Of a stretch of DNA of 64,000 bases, positions 27,388 through 40,591 are shown in pieces. The position numbers and the translations under genes were made by a program. The notes beneath the pieces were generated by a model. It saw only the letters and a program-made list of their open reading frames with translations, did no database searches and was not told the DNA's origin. Source of the stretch: Membranipora membranacea (taxonomy: Eukaryota; Bryozoa; Gymnolaemata; Cheilostomatida; Membraniporidae); contig OU612066.1 of the NCBI GenBank assembly GCA_914767715.1, positions 10,113,001 to 10,177,000 of the forward strand, in the 5' to 3' direction. The stretch's first letter is position 1. Each line of letters starts with the position of its first letter.

Positions 27388-28396
27388 AAACTCAAGCTGT
27401 TAATTAATACATTGATATCAACATAAATATATATTCTGTCTATGTAAGCATGGCTTTTCCTGTCTGACTTTTGAGATTCATCAGGTTTACATTAGAACAA
27501 GTTTGATCCAGTTTGCCTGTATTCCAGTTGCTCCCCTTCTATACTGGTCAGTGGTCACACCTGCGGCGTGATCAGTAGAAGGGGAGCAACTCCATATTTA
27601 GGCAAATGGGCCAAACTTGGTCTAGGTCTACATGTATCCAATCTGATGTTTGTTGCTATTGAATAATATGTGCTCAAGTTTTATTCTCAAGGTTGATATT
27701 TATTTTAGCCTCATTGTTAATGCTGGGTGCATCACTATTTTGAGTTGGCTGTTCCTTGGTATATTTGTGCATTGCACCCATAAGCATATAAATACTTATA
27801 TATAAGTATATATGTTTACGATTGCATCATAGAAGCAAGTTTGTGTATACTACATTCCTTCGCCAATTGAGTTACCAATTAGAGACAAATTATAATTTAT
27901 ATACTGTTCTAGGTATAATGTATGCTTTAATCTAACACTGCCGTGATCTGTCAGTTTGGTTTAGTTTTGTTTGGATGAGTTTCACTTGGATGAATTGGTT
28001 TCATAATGTACACACACACGATATCCTTTACAACTTGCCACAGCTTCAACAAAAATTTTGAGCGAGTAAGGGGTTTTAGTATCACAATACTCATTGCGTG
28101 GTTTCTGAAAACGCTATTCAAATTTTCACTTTTTGGTGTATTCAACAACAATATATAATGAAGAAATAACACACATACAAAAATAAACTTTAATCAAATT
28201 CCGGATAATGAGAACGAGAATAGTGATAACAATTTAGATATTGCCACTCCAATACTGATAAATAGGAAATATATACTTTATGTAGTGTAAAAGAGGAGGT
28301 TGAAATTGAGAGGTTACAACTTTAGAACTGGCTACTGTATGACGTGTTCTCTATTAAAGTTTACATCATACTGCAAAACCATGTATTATATAAACA
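27388..28396. other. Actin E 3' flank, no gene seen
   Basis: Contains the hairpin at 27498-27619 and short stretches alignable with the C and D 3' flanks (GCACACACGATATCC-type blocks near 28,010). It marks the end of the actin array and the 3' side of the CASD1-like gene. Confidence 0.5.
27498..27619. repeat. Long inverted repeat / hairpin
   Basis: Perfect 16-bp arms AGTTGCTCCCCTTCTA (27526-27541) and TAGAAGGGGAGCAACT (27576-27591). These extend outward as an imperfect stem (AAGTTTGATCCAGTTTGCC against GGCAAATGGGCCAAACTT) to roughly 45 bp, with a loop of about 34 nt. It could be a foldback MITE or a small-RNA precursor. Confidence 0.75.
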
Positions 28397-31300
28397 CTAC
28401 AAATTGAATGCTCCGCTATAAATGGCAACCGGCACCATCAATGCACAGAATATTAACAAGTTTCTGGTTAACCCGATCCAGTTAAGCGGTACTAAGTAGT
28501 TTGTCAGTTTAGCTGTGGTGTTGTGCAGTTCGTGCGCTGCACTCACAAAGATAAGAGTAGTCACTGCTACGTTAATTATAGGATAGTTTGGTACTAGGAC
28601 TAGTATTCCAGCTGTGTCTGCCGCAAGCCATATATGGTACTGCGCCACAAATAACTGGAAATATAAAGCGCAGAGATTTCCTTACGTTCGATTTTTAGAG
28701 TCAGGTTTGCAGCTCAGTGTATATTAACTTTGAACTGTCCTATGCTTTGCATTTTACTCAGATATTGGATACAGACTTCCATATGTTTATTTTCCCACTA
28801 TGAACTGGCAAGACAAAACTGTGTCAAGCTGTTAACTAAGTGAACAGCACTACCGAGTTCAATACCATGCAAGAGTAAAGGGCGGGCCAAATCGGAGTAA
28901 CAGTAAATAATTATTTCGAACATTACTTTGATTAGTGAAATTGTTTGCTATCCACTCACCTCAAGAGCAAATTTACCAAACCAGGCGAAGAATGGACTGT
29001 ACAAGGTTCTGATCGGCCCAGCTACGTTCCTTATTAGGATATATCCAATAATCTGCAGAAATATTTGTGAAAGCACAAGTGTAAGGATAAATTGTTATTA
29101 TTCTAGCATCGAATATAAGTAAAGGGATACATCAACTGTTTTATAACACATAGTTACATACGGCAAGGTGGCCGTCAAGCTCTCCAAGTATTCAACAGAT
29201 CAACGTAGATATCTATACTTACAGGTAAAAATGCCACATATGAATGTAGGTTGTTACAATATTTCTTTGGACTCTCCTGACTTTGACACATAACGACCAT
29301 TATAGCGTAACCCTGTGAGAAAAATATGAACACATCAGCAACTTTGTAATTTATGTATATCTAAGGTAAGTCCTCTAATATTTCCCAGTCAGATATCAGG
29401 AGGGGGGGGGGATAAATATTTGGCCAACTTGTACATGGAGCATGGGTTAGAAATTGAGTGTTTTTATTGTGAAGAGGCTGTTTCTTTATTGTCAATGGGA
29501 AGATAACTCCTAAGTTGACAAAGTTTCATAATACAAAATAACTTGGACCGAGGTGGGACAAAACTCCCTGCTTCAATGAACTGTTATTTGCAAATTTTTA
29601 TTATATGGAATTAACGTGTGTCAGTCATTGATTAAGTGTGCTAAATTTTCAAAATTTAGGAGATGAAAACGGTGACAAACCAGTGCTTAAATCAGTGATC
29701 AAGCAGAAACTTCTAACTTACAATGAAACTAGCCACAGAGAGGAATGTCGTGACGATATTGACAGCGTCATGCTTGAATAGGTAACTCTCATTATCCTTG
29801 TCATGTATTACTCCATATTTGTGTCCGTATATAACAAACAGAGCGAACATAACTCCAAACAAACTCGACTACAAGAAGAAATAGTATGGAGTCTCAAATA
29901 CGCTCTAAGCTCGATGGATAGATGTATTTATTACTATCACCGACAAAAAAAGTCGTGAAATTCAGTGTAGTACATGGTACACAATATCATGGTTATAATC
30001 TTTTCTCATCATGTCAATGACCATTTAAATACAAAAATTCAATTATTGTATAATTCATAAGTTCTATCATTGACCATAAAAACAGTGGAGAACTTAGAGG
30101 AACTGCAACAGTATGATATGTTACAATCAAGTTACAATTTACAAATGGTCTACTCTACTAGACAGCGTATCAAAACAATATTAACCCAGCTTTGCACAGT
30201 TTACCTATCACCAGAAGCTTAGAATTTTATTTAGGTTTAGGTTTTAAAATCTACATTTATTTGCATGTACTTACATATCTATCGAGAGACCATCTGAAAT
30301 GCCAATCATCTGTACTGTCCCGATTTATAAACAGTGGTCTGATCGGGTTCGCGCTGAAGATCTTCTCAAACACAGTCTGAAACAATAACATAGAGACTTG
30401 CAGAGATTTTAGAATAACGAGTCAAAATAAGCTATCTGACAAACAAAGCATACCACAGGAAATATACTCCACTTATTCTCTAATTTACGTTCAATACGAT
30501 ATGAGCTCAAAAAATGATGTAGGTCCATCTACATTCTATGTTTGCATTTTGGTGAGATTGCAGCAATAAACAGTAATAAAAAGTTCAATGAGCCTACAAT
30601 TTAATGTAAGAAATATTCTCAACTTACATCAAAGTTGTAGAGAAGTGTGGTCAGTGTAGCCAGAATGATGAGTTTCACAATCAGGTACCACATTCTCTTA
30701 AAGTTAGCTAAAAAAAGAAGCAGAAAGTCCTTGAGTACAGTACAAGCTATTACATAAATGATTCCAAAATGGAACAATAAGTGTGCCTTTTAATTCTATG
30801 CAGAACTAACTGCAACACCTTTAACTTTAAAGAAACTCCAGGGAAATAAACTTTGGGGGAGTTAATGCTTGGCTATCAATAGGTCACTTCACAGGTATGA
30901 CGGCAAATCAATATAAACATCACTCTGACTATGAACTATGACTAAGAGACTTCCAATTTTAATCATCTATAAGTGAAGATGTATCTTACTTACCGTCGAT
31001 ATTTTTACTGTTTGCTCGAGGCCAGAGAGCGGCGGTCAGGAACATAACTGTATACCAGAAACTGATGAGAGGTACGAAGTAGTAAAACTGATATGGTCTG
31101 TTCATGACAAGACATAGGCATACAACCAGTAGATTATACCGCACCATGACCTGAAATAACAACACAAAATGATTGTCTGATATCATATATACTAGTATAT
31201 TTATTTATATGATATATATACATATATATATACAAGTATAATAAAATAAGTCACATAATAATATAATCTGAATGTTTAATTCTGCAGAGTTAAATGACAA

Positions 31301-34300
31301 AGAGTGATGCCTTGATTGTATAACAGAGAGTAGAACATAAAGTTCCATTATTGAACGGTGCGCTCCAGACTAGGATTGTTAGGATTTCATACCATTGTTG
31401 AGAGCTATGACAGTGGGTTCTACATCAACCTAATTGATTGTTTGCACAAAATAAACACAATTAAATGAGACAATAAATAAAAAATGCAGAAGTTAGGGAT
31501 TACTGAATATTGATTTTTCAGTGATTGAAGATAGAAGATAGATTGTGGCACACATCTGCAGGATTGGAGAGCAACACAAACAAAACTAATACTGCCTGCC
31601 TCTTAGACTGCGATTTTTATTATCACATGGTAATATCGGATCCTATGATAATAAGCTAAACTGAAAAATCTCTGTGATACGTTACTCTTCACCTGTGAGT
31701 GTATACAATATCAGTACTATGATCTTACCCTAAAGTATCTGTATACACTGTAGTCTCCAGTATTCCACGAGTACATAAAGTTACCATAAGCACTGAGGAA
31801 CACATAGGCTGTCACTAGACATCGTATAAACATATACACCGGTAACACCTATGAAATTCAGTAGTAGAAACATACATAGATAGTAAAGGTAATAGTCTCA
31901 GTGGAAGAAGTTGAGCATAAAGTACTCACAGAATAAAAGTTTGTCATTTAGGCCTGAAGTGGTAAAAATTGAGGGCTAGCTAACATTAATTCAATCTCGT
32001 TGATTTATATAAATTCCCACATTAGCTGATATACTCGTTGCTAGCTATGACTGAGTCACTCCCAAACTACCTAAACTAAAATCTAGCTAGAACACGCTAC
32101 TACAGGGTATTCATCAATTATTAAGAAAGCACCTAACACACCCTGCCATCTCGAAATGGTCATATATGCACATGCTTGATAAGTGAATAAGGCGGATGAA
32201 TAAAATGAATTAAGAATCTTACCTGGCTGGCCCCAGTAAAGTGATATATAAGGATAACAAGCTGCATCCATCCCTTCCATTCATCAGTCTGATCTCTGTG
32301 TAAGATCTCAGTCTGAACAAAAATAACATTTACATATACAACAGAATAGGAATGAAAAGGCTTATATGCTACGGGTATGTACTCGGTGTAGCTCTTATTT
32401 TCTTCTCATATCAGCTTATGAGAAATTCAATCACAATCGCAATAGGAGCTCTGAACAACTTAAAGTCAAGCCAGTCAGCTAAACCAGCCAATCACATTTG
32501 CTTACATAATACATGACCACACTCCCCGCAGTTGAAAAAACACTAGGATCTTTGCCATTACCATGCATAATATCTATTAGTTGCATATATTGCACATACG
32601 CAGTGTAAGCTGGTTAATTCAGACTTTATAATTCAGAACTCCTGTTAATTCAGATAAGGAAAATTAGTCCCTTCAGCCAGATCTCAATGCTTTCTTATGT
32701 CACCAAATTCAGACTTTGCTTAATTAGGACAATTTTTTGTGGTCCCCGGAGGATTAAATTAAATGAACTGCACCATATACAGGTTTTAAGACTCATTGTC
32801 AGAGGAAAAAGGAGGATCTAGTCAGCATAATGGTCTTTTGGACAGCTGGTTCAAGGTCTTTACATGCTACACAACTTACATGTTCTGAATCTTTAGCCCA
32901 GAACAGACCAATAAGCATCACATAACCCAGAGGAAAGAGAAAATTCAGATGTGTGTAGCTCTTATTCTCCTTCATGAAGAATGTCGTCCTAAAAAGACAA
33001 AGTTAGATTATAGCTAGTTATGAGTAAGTCAAGTTAGGAAGTCAATAAACTTCTTAGGGCATTTAAGCTACAAGCATCAGATTGTATAACTGACATGTCA
33101 TGTTGCGTATTCTTACGATGACTATATGGGAATTCGTTCGTGCAGATACAAATCTGTTCACTGAATGAAGAAATGTTGTAGATATGTAGAAACGGATGGC
33201 AAAAATAAATAATAGCAACTGCCCAGGCTGAAAATAGGTGAATCACCAAGTTTCCATATGTCGATGTGGCATCGATTTGAAGGCCAATTGATACATGGGA
33301 TTAGCATTTACATCTGGGAGGCCCGGGTTCAAATCCTGATCGTGGCAGATCTCTTTTCATGTTATTTCATCATGGAAATCGTAAGCATTCAGCATTCGAT
33401 ATGGGAGTCGACGACTCATTCGAGGCATTGAACCATAGGTGAATGTATGTACAAACCTGTCACAAAGATAGGCATAGGCCACGATGATACCGAGCTTACT
33501 GAAGCCTTTCAGTACCTCATACAGTATAACCTTACGAGATGGCTCAATGTTACGTGGTTTATATACATCAGCCTTATCATCCCCTGTAAATACATTCGGG
33601 TTGTCAGCCAAAAACAAAGTTTTTTGCAGCTAACTTTTGAGGGAGATAAAAGGCGCTAAAACACAGAACGGTGGAAAAATCACAGTACAGCTATTTGTGA
33701 TGAAATCTCATTTTGATTCAACTTTGCGTCAGTAATTGAATCTGGCTAATAAAACCGGCAACACTATATACATGAACAGGGATATGATTGTGCGGTATCA
33801 GCTGTCTCAAGCCATCAAAGTGTCTGTCAGACTATCAAATGGACAACCCACCGCTCACTTTGTACTAGATAAGACAAGGCGCATGCATCAGGCGATTGGT
33901 ACAAAAACTACCAATCCATCCTAACATCCCTACAGCCAATATCCTTGATGATGGGGCCTCTCTGAAATCTCAGTTCTCAATTTAAATACATTAAAGATTG
34001 TGATGAGTCGATGAGGAGAACGCATGCAAATCAGATCTACAATTAGTTAATCACATGGAGCTTATGGACAGAGAACATAAATAGAAAACTCACCAGCAGT
34101 AGTTTTAGACTCTCTTACATCTCGATGACAAGCACAGAACATGATGATACTGAAGCTGATACTAAAACAACAAGAAAAAACAGTCAGTTATAACAATATG
34201 CTGTCAGTCGATCCCTCTGCAGTCCTGTATAACAACTAATTTAGCAAATTAGCTCTATAACAGAGTAGCGTATGGTTTTAATTACAAGTTATTTGTAATT

Positions 34301-37300
34301 AGGTAAATAAAGTTTGTTCCTTTATGAAAGAGATGGATGGATAAGACCCACTTTCTGTTATTTCAACTGTAAAAGCGTATTCTCTCAGATAGATGGAGAT
34401 TTTATCTCAGTCAACTCTCAGGCTAAACTTAAAAGCAGCAGTACACTAGCAGGACATGGCGGTTATCGTTGTACATGACATAATCAGTTACAGAATGTAA
34501 CGCTCTATAAGTCCTGCATAGCGCAGCGCTATGATCAGTGTGCTATGGTCAGCGCTACGATCACACTCCAAGGTCAGCACGATATGATTTTGATTGGGTA
34601 AATAATGCAGAGCTGAATTGATATAGAAAGTACCAATGTTCTTTGTCTTTGGGGACCAATGGTCTCAGCACATTTTTGTTCAAGGAAAATTCAGTTTTTA
34701 TCACTTTTCTGTAGGGTCTAGCACCCAGCCTGTTTGGTGCTATCAAGCTGGCACAATATTGCTGAGCAACAAGATTGTTTTTGTAAAAAGCATACTGAAA
34801 ATACAGTACTAGCACAGACACACTACAGACACACTACAGACTAGCTTAACGCTTATTTTAGTCTTCGGAGGATTGATAATTTGATATGTGTTTTAGTAAT
34901 TTAAGTATAGATTATTTAGATTATACAATTGGAATGACAATTATAAAGTCGCTATGCAAAAACCGACTGCGTTTAACGTTTAAAACATGAGTTTTTTAAT
35001 TGGCTGCAACTCCATAACTTGATATAATATCTTGACGAGTTTAATGAAATTACAAAACAGAACAGTTTGACATTCGCTGAGATACCAAAGCTGAACCAGC
35101 CCTAGTGCCAGTTGTAACTATAACCTATCACCTTTTGGTACCATAAGAGTGGGGTAGCAAGAAACTTACACACTAGTACAGCAATCAAGTGTGATATATT
35201 TTTTTTTCTAAAAACTTATTGGATTGCCCTATTTAACGGGCCCCCTGTAGCTCGGTGGTTTGTGCTGGGTGGTGACCCTATACCCCTACCCCCTTAGCCT
35301 GACACTCTTTTTTGCAAGCACACAGAAGACTGTCTTCTATTTACGGCCCTGATCCGAACAGAACAAATATTATGTATTGTCTTCACAGTCAGCACCAAGT
35401 AAATCTGCGGATTGAGATCTCACCTGAGCACAAATATAAAAGCTGTGAGAAACTGTAGTAAAGTTGGCTTCTCCGTCACTGTACAGCAGGTACCGTCCGG
35501 GTAGTACATGTTACCGTTACACTTATAGTTCAACAATATCTGTGTATCCTGGGGAAACAATACAATACTGATTAGAAATAACCTGAACTGTGCATTATAC
35601 TAAACTCTGAAGCGCTGAAAGTCAAGTTATCACCGTCATTGACTGAGTTACAGTGTGCTTCTTTGATAATGGAGTAGTACGAGTGTTCTCTTGGAACGTG
35701 AACCTATTTCATTCATTGAGAAATTGTATTCGTAAACTTTCGCCGTTTTATACTGGTGAGGGCATGAATTTGAAACAACAGAGCTCTTCCTACAACAATG
35801 ACAGTTTTACAAAATAAAATGAATCTTATCTGATTCAGTCTCGTTGCCATATCATGACAATGTTACATTGGCAAACTGCTTGGTACTGTTACGCATGCTT
35901 ACCAGTTGAGAGTGCTCTGTCTCGTTCAACAAAGTTTTGTTCTTTTGAAATATCTGAGCTATCAGTCTACTAGAAGTCCACAGTCGTATCTTTGAATTTT
36001 CACTGAAACAAATATATGAGTATATATGAGTACGACCCCTCAATGGTATGACGTTTTTTATTAGTTCACCCACGTCATAAAGCCGCCCTTGTCATAATGA
36101 GACCCATCTGTTGAACCTACCACAGTATAAAGAGAGTTTTCAACGAATTGACAATAAATGATTAGCTAGATGCATTCCTGATATTAATCCCTATTAGGCA
36201 CCTTGACATTGCATACATAACTAAAAAAAAAAACTTATAAATATTTTACTTACAAATGTTCTAATGCCGCTCTGTTGTATGAATCTATGGCATGATTTAT
36301 AGCGCTGCTCTCATTAGGATGCATTCCTTTCACATCGAACGAAGGTTCTACAAGAACAAGATTTATTTGGGAATCAACACACTAGGATTGTAATATTATT
36401 CACTTGGCTATCGATAACAGAACCAGGCAGCTCTGATATGATAAAAGTACAAAAATCATCCTGTCCGCAATAATACCCTGAATATAAGCAGCTTGGGGGA
36501 GTTAGATAAGTCAAATTTCAAGATGATCTCTATGAGATCGCCCCACTGTTTGTGCTAACTTTGTGTCATACTGACATAGGTGTGCGCACAGTACTTATTC
36601 AACTACAAAAGTTGATACTGGGAACATACCCCCTATCTTTATTACTGATTCGTCGCTAACCTTGCAGATTCCAGACAATATCTGTATCCTTACTATCGAT
36701 CTGTGAGAGAAGATTCTTAACTTGCTCCAGGTTTGACTTCCATGAATTGTCTGTCAGGTTAAATATGTCTACCTTGTTCTGATCTAGATCTCCCTAACAA
36801 ACAAAAGAGCTAACATTACATCAATCTATGTATGTGAAAAAAAAAGAAAATTTCCCATAAATAACTGTTTGCATCATAGATATTATACAACATACATAAC
36901 TATCATCTACAAATCACATCAAATGGCAAGTCGATGGCACATGCATCTTATGTGAATTGATTATCGATACATTTTAGCGCCAATATCTCCCCCACATACC
37001 AGAGGTAGACCGATGACTATCGTTGTTGGTCGATGTTTCTCAGGTCGATCCTTGTACTCCTTTAATTTTGTCATGAACTTCTCATCCATGTATGAAAAAT
37101 ACCAAAACCCCTTCAAAATACAAACCAATACTGACTTCACATCATAATATACTATGATTTGAAAGTTTTGTTATCATCTAAGTGATGTTGGCTATACACT
37201 TCAGGGAATTAAAAGCAAAAAATATGTCCTGGCATTGAGAAAATAAGTGCATCAAACTCAAACAATTACTATTATAAGTGCTGAGATGAGAACTCAGCTA

Positions 37301-39152
37301 AAACTCAATACTAATATTGATGTGATGAGGGTTGGCAGATGTTAATGAACTTACTGCATCCAGCCCAATGCTGGTTTTTTCGTAGTGCTCATTCCGAGCA
37401 TCACCGTACCTATCGGCAGCCTCCTGGTTAGTATAATTCTGATAAGTTCTAATCTTAAGAGCTCTGAATGTATGAGGAGATTCATCACTATCCTCGTCCT
37501 CCTCCTTACCGTCTCCGTCTAACAGGTCAACAAACGATATAAATAACTTTTTTGTCTTCTCATCGCCGAGAAATACCATCTGATTACGCCCATTCCAGTA
37601 AGAGATGTAGTTCATACATGACGACGCATGACTGAAAAAGAAAAGAGATTTCCTTTGATTATTGAGTGATAAATAGAGATATGTAGATATGTCAGGCAAG
37701 GAGGAACAAAAGGGCAATGCAATTTCTCAGATATCAATTACATTTCAATGAAATGGTAAGTATTTCCTGATAGAAATAAGCGTAAGAAGGCTTATATCAA
37801 TGCATTTTGTCCTGACAGTATAACATGAAAATCAGAATAAGATGAATTTCCACATTGTGTTAACACTCACCTTCTAGAATATGAGTGCATCATACAGCCA
37901 AAAGGCTGCCATCTGGAGCCCTGGAATCTGCCATCACTGAGAAGCCAGTGACAGGAGTCAGAACCTGTTAAAAAGAATATGTCACTGAATGAATCCATGA
38001 TTAGGTCTAGAACCCAAATGCCTGATTTAGGAATTGGCATTTAGCCACAGCACTAGTTCAGAGGCCTGCAGTTGATCTGTGCAAAATTTATATGAAAACC
38101 AAAAAACAATATAACCATTAGCGTAGACAGTGAAAGGCCTCCATTCAGCAGCCATGTGTAATGTCATTGCTGAAAAATTCCACTATCTCTTAATGCTGAT
38201 TGACCAGTTCAATGGACCTGGGAGTATCAGAGTGTGATAGTAAAGTGGTGGATGCTTGCAGGGCCTGACATTCTCGAAAAATCCCAGGGCCCACTACTCA
38301 TTCCTATGAGGCACTAACAGGTGTGAATAGTAGCAGACGCGCTCGCTAGCAAACGATTTTTCTAGAAGCTGTATTTAATCGAAGGTCTGTTGTGGCAGGT
38401 TGACACACCATTCCTTCTTTTTGTTATTTAAATCTACAGTTATCATCCACTTTTATGGGATTGGCGGTTTAGTGCATCCGGCTATGGTGAGGAGGAGATG
38501 AAACTTAATCTCTAACGAGGTCTAGCACTAGCACATGTCATGAGCACTGCAGACTCAGTCAATCCCTCTTTTTCTTGTTGGCCAATGTTAGGGTAACCCC
38601 GTCCTGTATGAAACATCATCAACCAACCAAGGACATACATATAAGGCATGATTGATAATAATAATAATAACATTTGACTTGTTTGATGAACACTGAATTT
38701 TGATGTGTATCACATCAATTAAGCACCTCCAAAACAAGAGTGAAACCACATCTACTACTAACTTAGTCATGACATCGTTTGCCAGCTCAGCTGGAAGTGG
38801 AATGGATTAATGGGACTTAATGAGAGATAAGTAGTTACAAACAGATCTTTGGTTAGTTAGATAAGAGACTAGACTAGACTGATGTGATGATCTATGTGAT
38901 AGTAGTAGCAATGAACTAAACCTCGGAGGTTTAGTTCATTGGACTGGTAGTAGATTAGATTGATTTCTCACCAAGAGTTTCAAGAAGCACACTGTGATAT
39001 ATTATGAATCCGATTACACTGAAGACAGCTAGTATCTTAGCATTCCTTGCACAGAAGTGCTTTGTGAAGTCAGGAAGAGGTGGAAGGTTGTTGAGGGCCG
39101 ATAATAGTTTCTTTTCTGCCAACAAGTTTTCATTTTTCCCAACAATTTCCAT
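28397..39152 (-). CDS. CASD1-like sialate O-acetyltransferase homologue, 20 coding exons, 851 aa
   Basis: Exons (minus): 39152-38972, 37964-37871, 37631-37355, 37110-37000, 36793-36661, 36347-36254, 36002-35903, 35548-35424, 34161-34094, 33583-33457, 32988-32880, 32312-32223, 31848-31729, 31150-30994, 30707-30628, 30376-30275, 29868-29722, 29312-29223, 29052-28960, 28654-28397. All are GT..AG and the frame is continuous. CASD1 is a Golgi enzyme that O-acetylates sialic acid: an N-terminal anchor (residues about 38-58), a lumenal SGNH/GDSL-type domain, then a multi-pass Cas1p-type domain. Visible family blocks: [88 protein letters not shown]. The catalytic GDS is GDE here (Glu116), and ETEH (324-327) stands about where D-x-x-H is expected. 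Length is near the vertebrate protein (about 800). The membrane domain looks intact; SGNH activity is doubtful. Confidence 0.92.
31182..31258. repeat. AT-rich low-complexity repeat in a CASD1-like intron
   Basis: Runs of TATATA and ATATAC with near-palindromic character between the exons at 30994-31150 and 31729-31848. No other content seen. Confidence 0.6.
32604..32775. mobile_element. Possible Tc1/pogo-type MITE in a CASD1-like intron
   Basis: Repeated TTAATTCAG(A) motifs near one end (GGTTAATTCAGAC, GTTAATTCAGAT) and inverted, diverged counterparts (GTCTGAATT, TTTAATTTAATCC on the reverse strand) near the other, a pattern seen in pogo-like termini. Borders and target site are uncertain. 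Confidence 0.3.
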
Positions 39153-40591
39153 CCTCAGTTTGTGTCTTCTTGATTGTTTTGATCATTTCCTACCTCTTTG
39201 TTCAGAGAGTGTGACATAAATAACATCACATCTCACTTTGTAAACAAAGGAGTTGTCCTTTTTTTTAACGTAAGAGGACAACTCTAAATTTTTCCAAGAA
39301 GCCACACCTCTGAGCCACCAGGGAGTTTGGGACCCTACCTGGAGCCACAGCACTATTACTCAGCAATTTCTTCATGGCACCAATGAACTAACCTTTAGTT
39401 CATTCTTTGCTTGACCACACCGTAAACATGAACTGGTTATCTGGCTCTGGTGAAAAGGACAGAACAGGTACTAGATGTTATATATATATATTGAGTAGAT
39501 ACTAGATGGGTGGTACGCTGGCCGGCAGTTACAATCTATGCAATTAACCTCATTGCTTTATGAGCTAGTTCACAGTAATGTTGCACTGTCTAGCAAATAC
39601 CGTTCTGTTGCCCATATTAAATATGCACTATGGAATTACAAAATTACCAAAACTTTTCGAATTTAGTTGGGATAACATTTATGCTCCATTTTTAGGTTCT
39701 CATATCCTTCTCAGTGACTGCTTATGGCTGATTACCTCTTTGTTTTGTTGCTGTATTTTTCTGCTCGATTCAATTTAACTTCAATTTTTGTATCAATTAG
39801 GGTTGTGGTCATAAAGAGAAATTCAGAGATATTGTTTGCACTCTTTGTCCAGTAGGAGTCATGTACACCTACTGGCAGTTATATCTCCTCCAAAAAAAAT
39901 GAGCCATTTTCTTGTTTATCATTTATGAATATGAATGCTGCATGTTCAATGTGCAATATTTTTGAAAATAAATACTTGCTATTGCTATCAGTTCTCCCTG
40001 TGAAATGATATATTGTCAATGAACTTGTTTTCTCTCGGTTATACATGAGTGTCAAACAGCGGGTTCTTGGCCTGTGATTGACAGCTAATGTTTCAGTTTT
40101 TGTATACATTACAGTTCATTAAAGTATTTTGATTAAAAATGTTATGAGAAGGTTGGCATCTTAGGTACAGCTCTATAAGTGTGTGATAGGGACGATTAAT
40201 GGTAACTGAGACTGTTGGACTATGTTTGAACCTCAAATTACTGTTTGTCCTCTTTATTTGTCGATCAAACTGAATTGCAAAGAAGTACGACAGGATCAAT
40301 GCTAACCTGATGTCATATTCAATATTATAACTGAAACAGGACATATAATATAAGCGCATGTCTGCTATTGAATTACGGCACCTTGGTATAAAAGGCCTAT
40401 AGCACTAGTTAAGGTAAACAGTTACCTTTGTGGACCATCATAATAAAACAAGCAAAGTATAATGGTACAACAAATTTAATGCGTTGCTTTATCACAAATT
40501 TAATTAGACAGCATTATTTTAAATTAAACTTTTAACTGGCTTCATTAACCCGATTTTCTGGGTGAAACATTCAATACTGATTTTTAACTAG
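39153..40591. other. Intergenic between CASD1-like and death-domain genes
   Basis: Divergent upstream region of two genes: CASD1-like (minus) starts at 39152 and the death-domain gene (plus) is first recognised at 40592. A (TA)n run lies near 39,480. No further exon could be supported, although a noncoding exon of either gene may be here. Confidence 0.45.

Noticed and set aside
33295-33350. GGGTTCAAATCC B-box match in a CASD1-like intron
   Set aside because: No matching A box, arms or repeat body were found; a single short motif is not enough.
33736-33924. 62-codon plus-strand frame in a CASD1-like intron
   Set aside because: No family resemblance and lies wholly in an intron read from the other strand.
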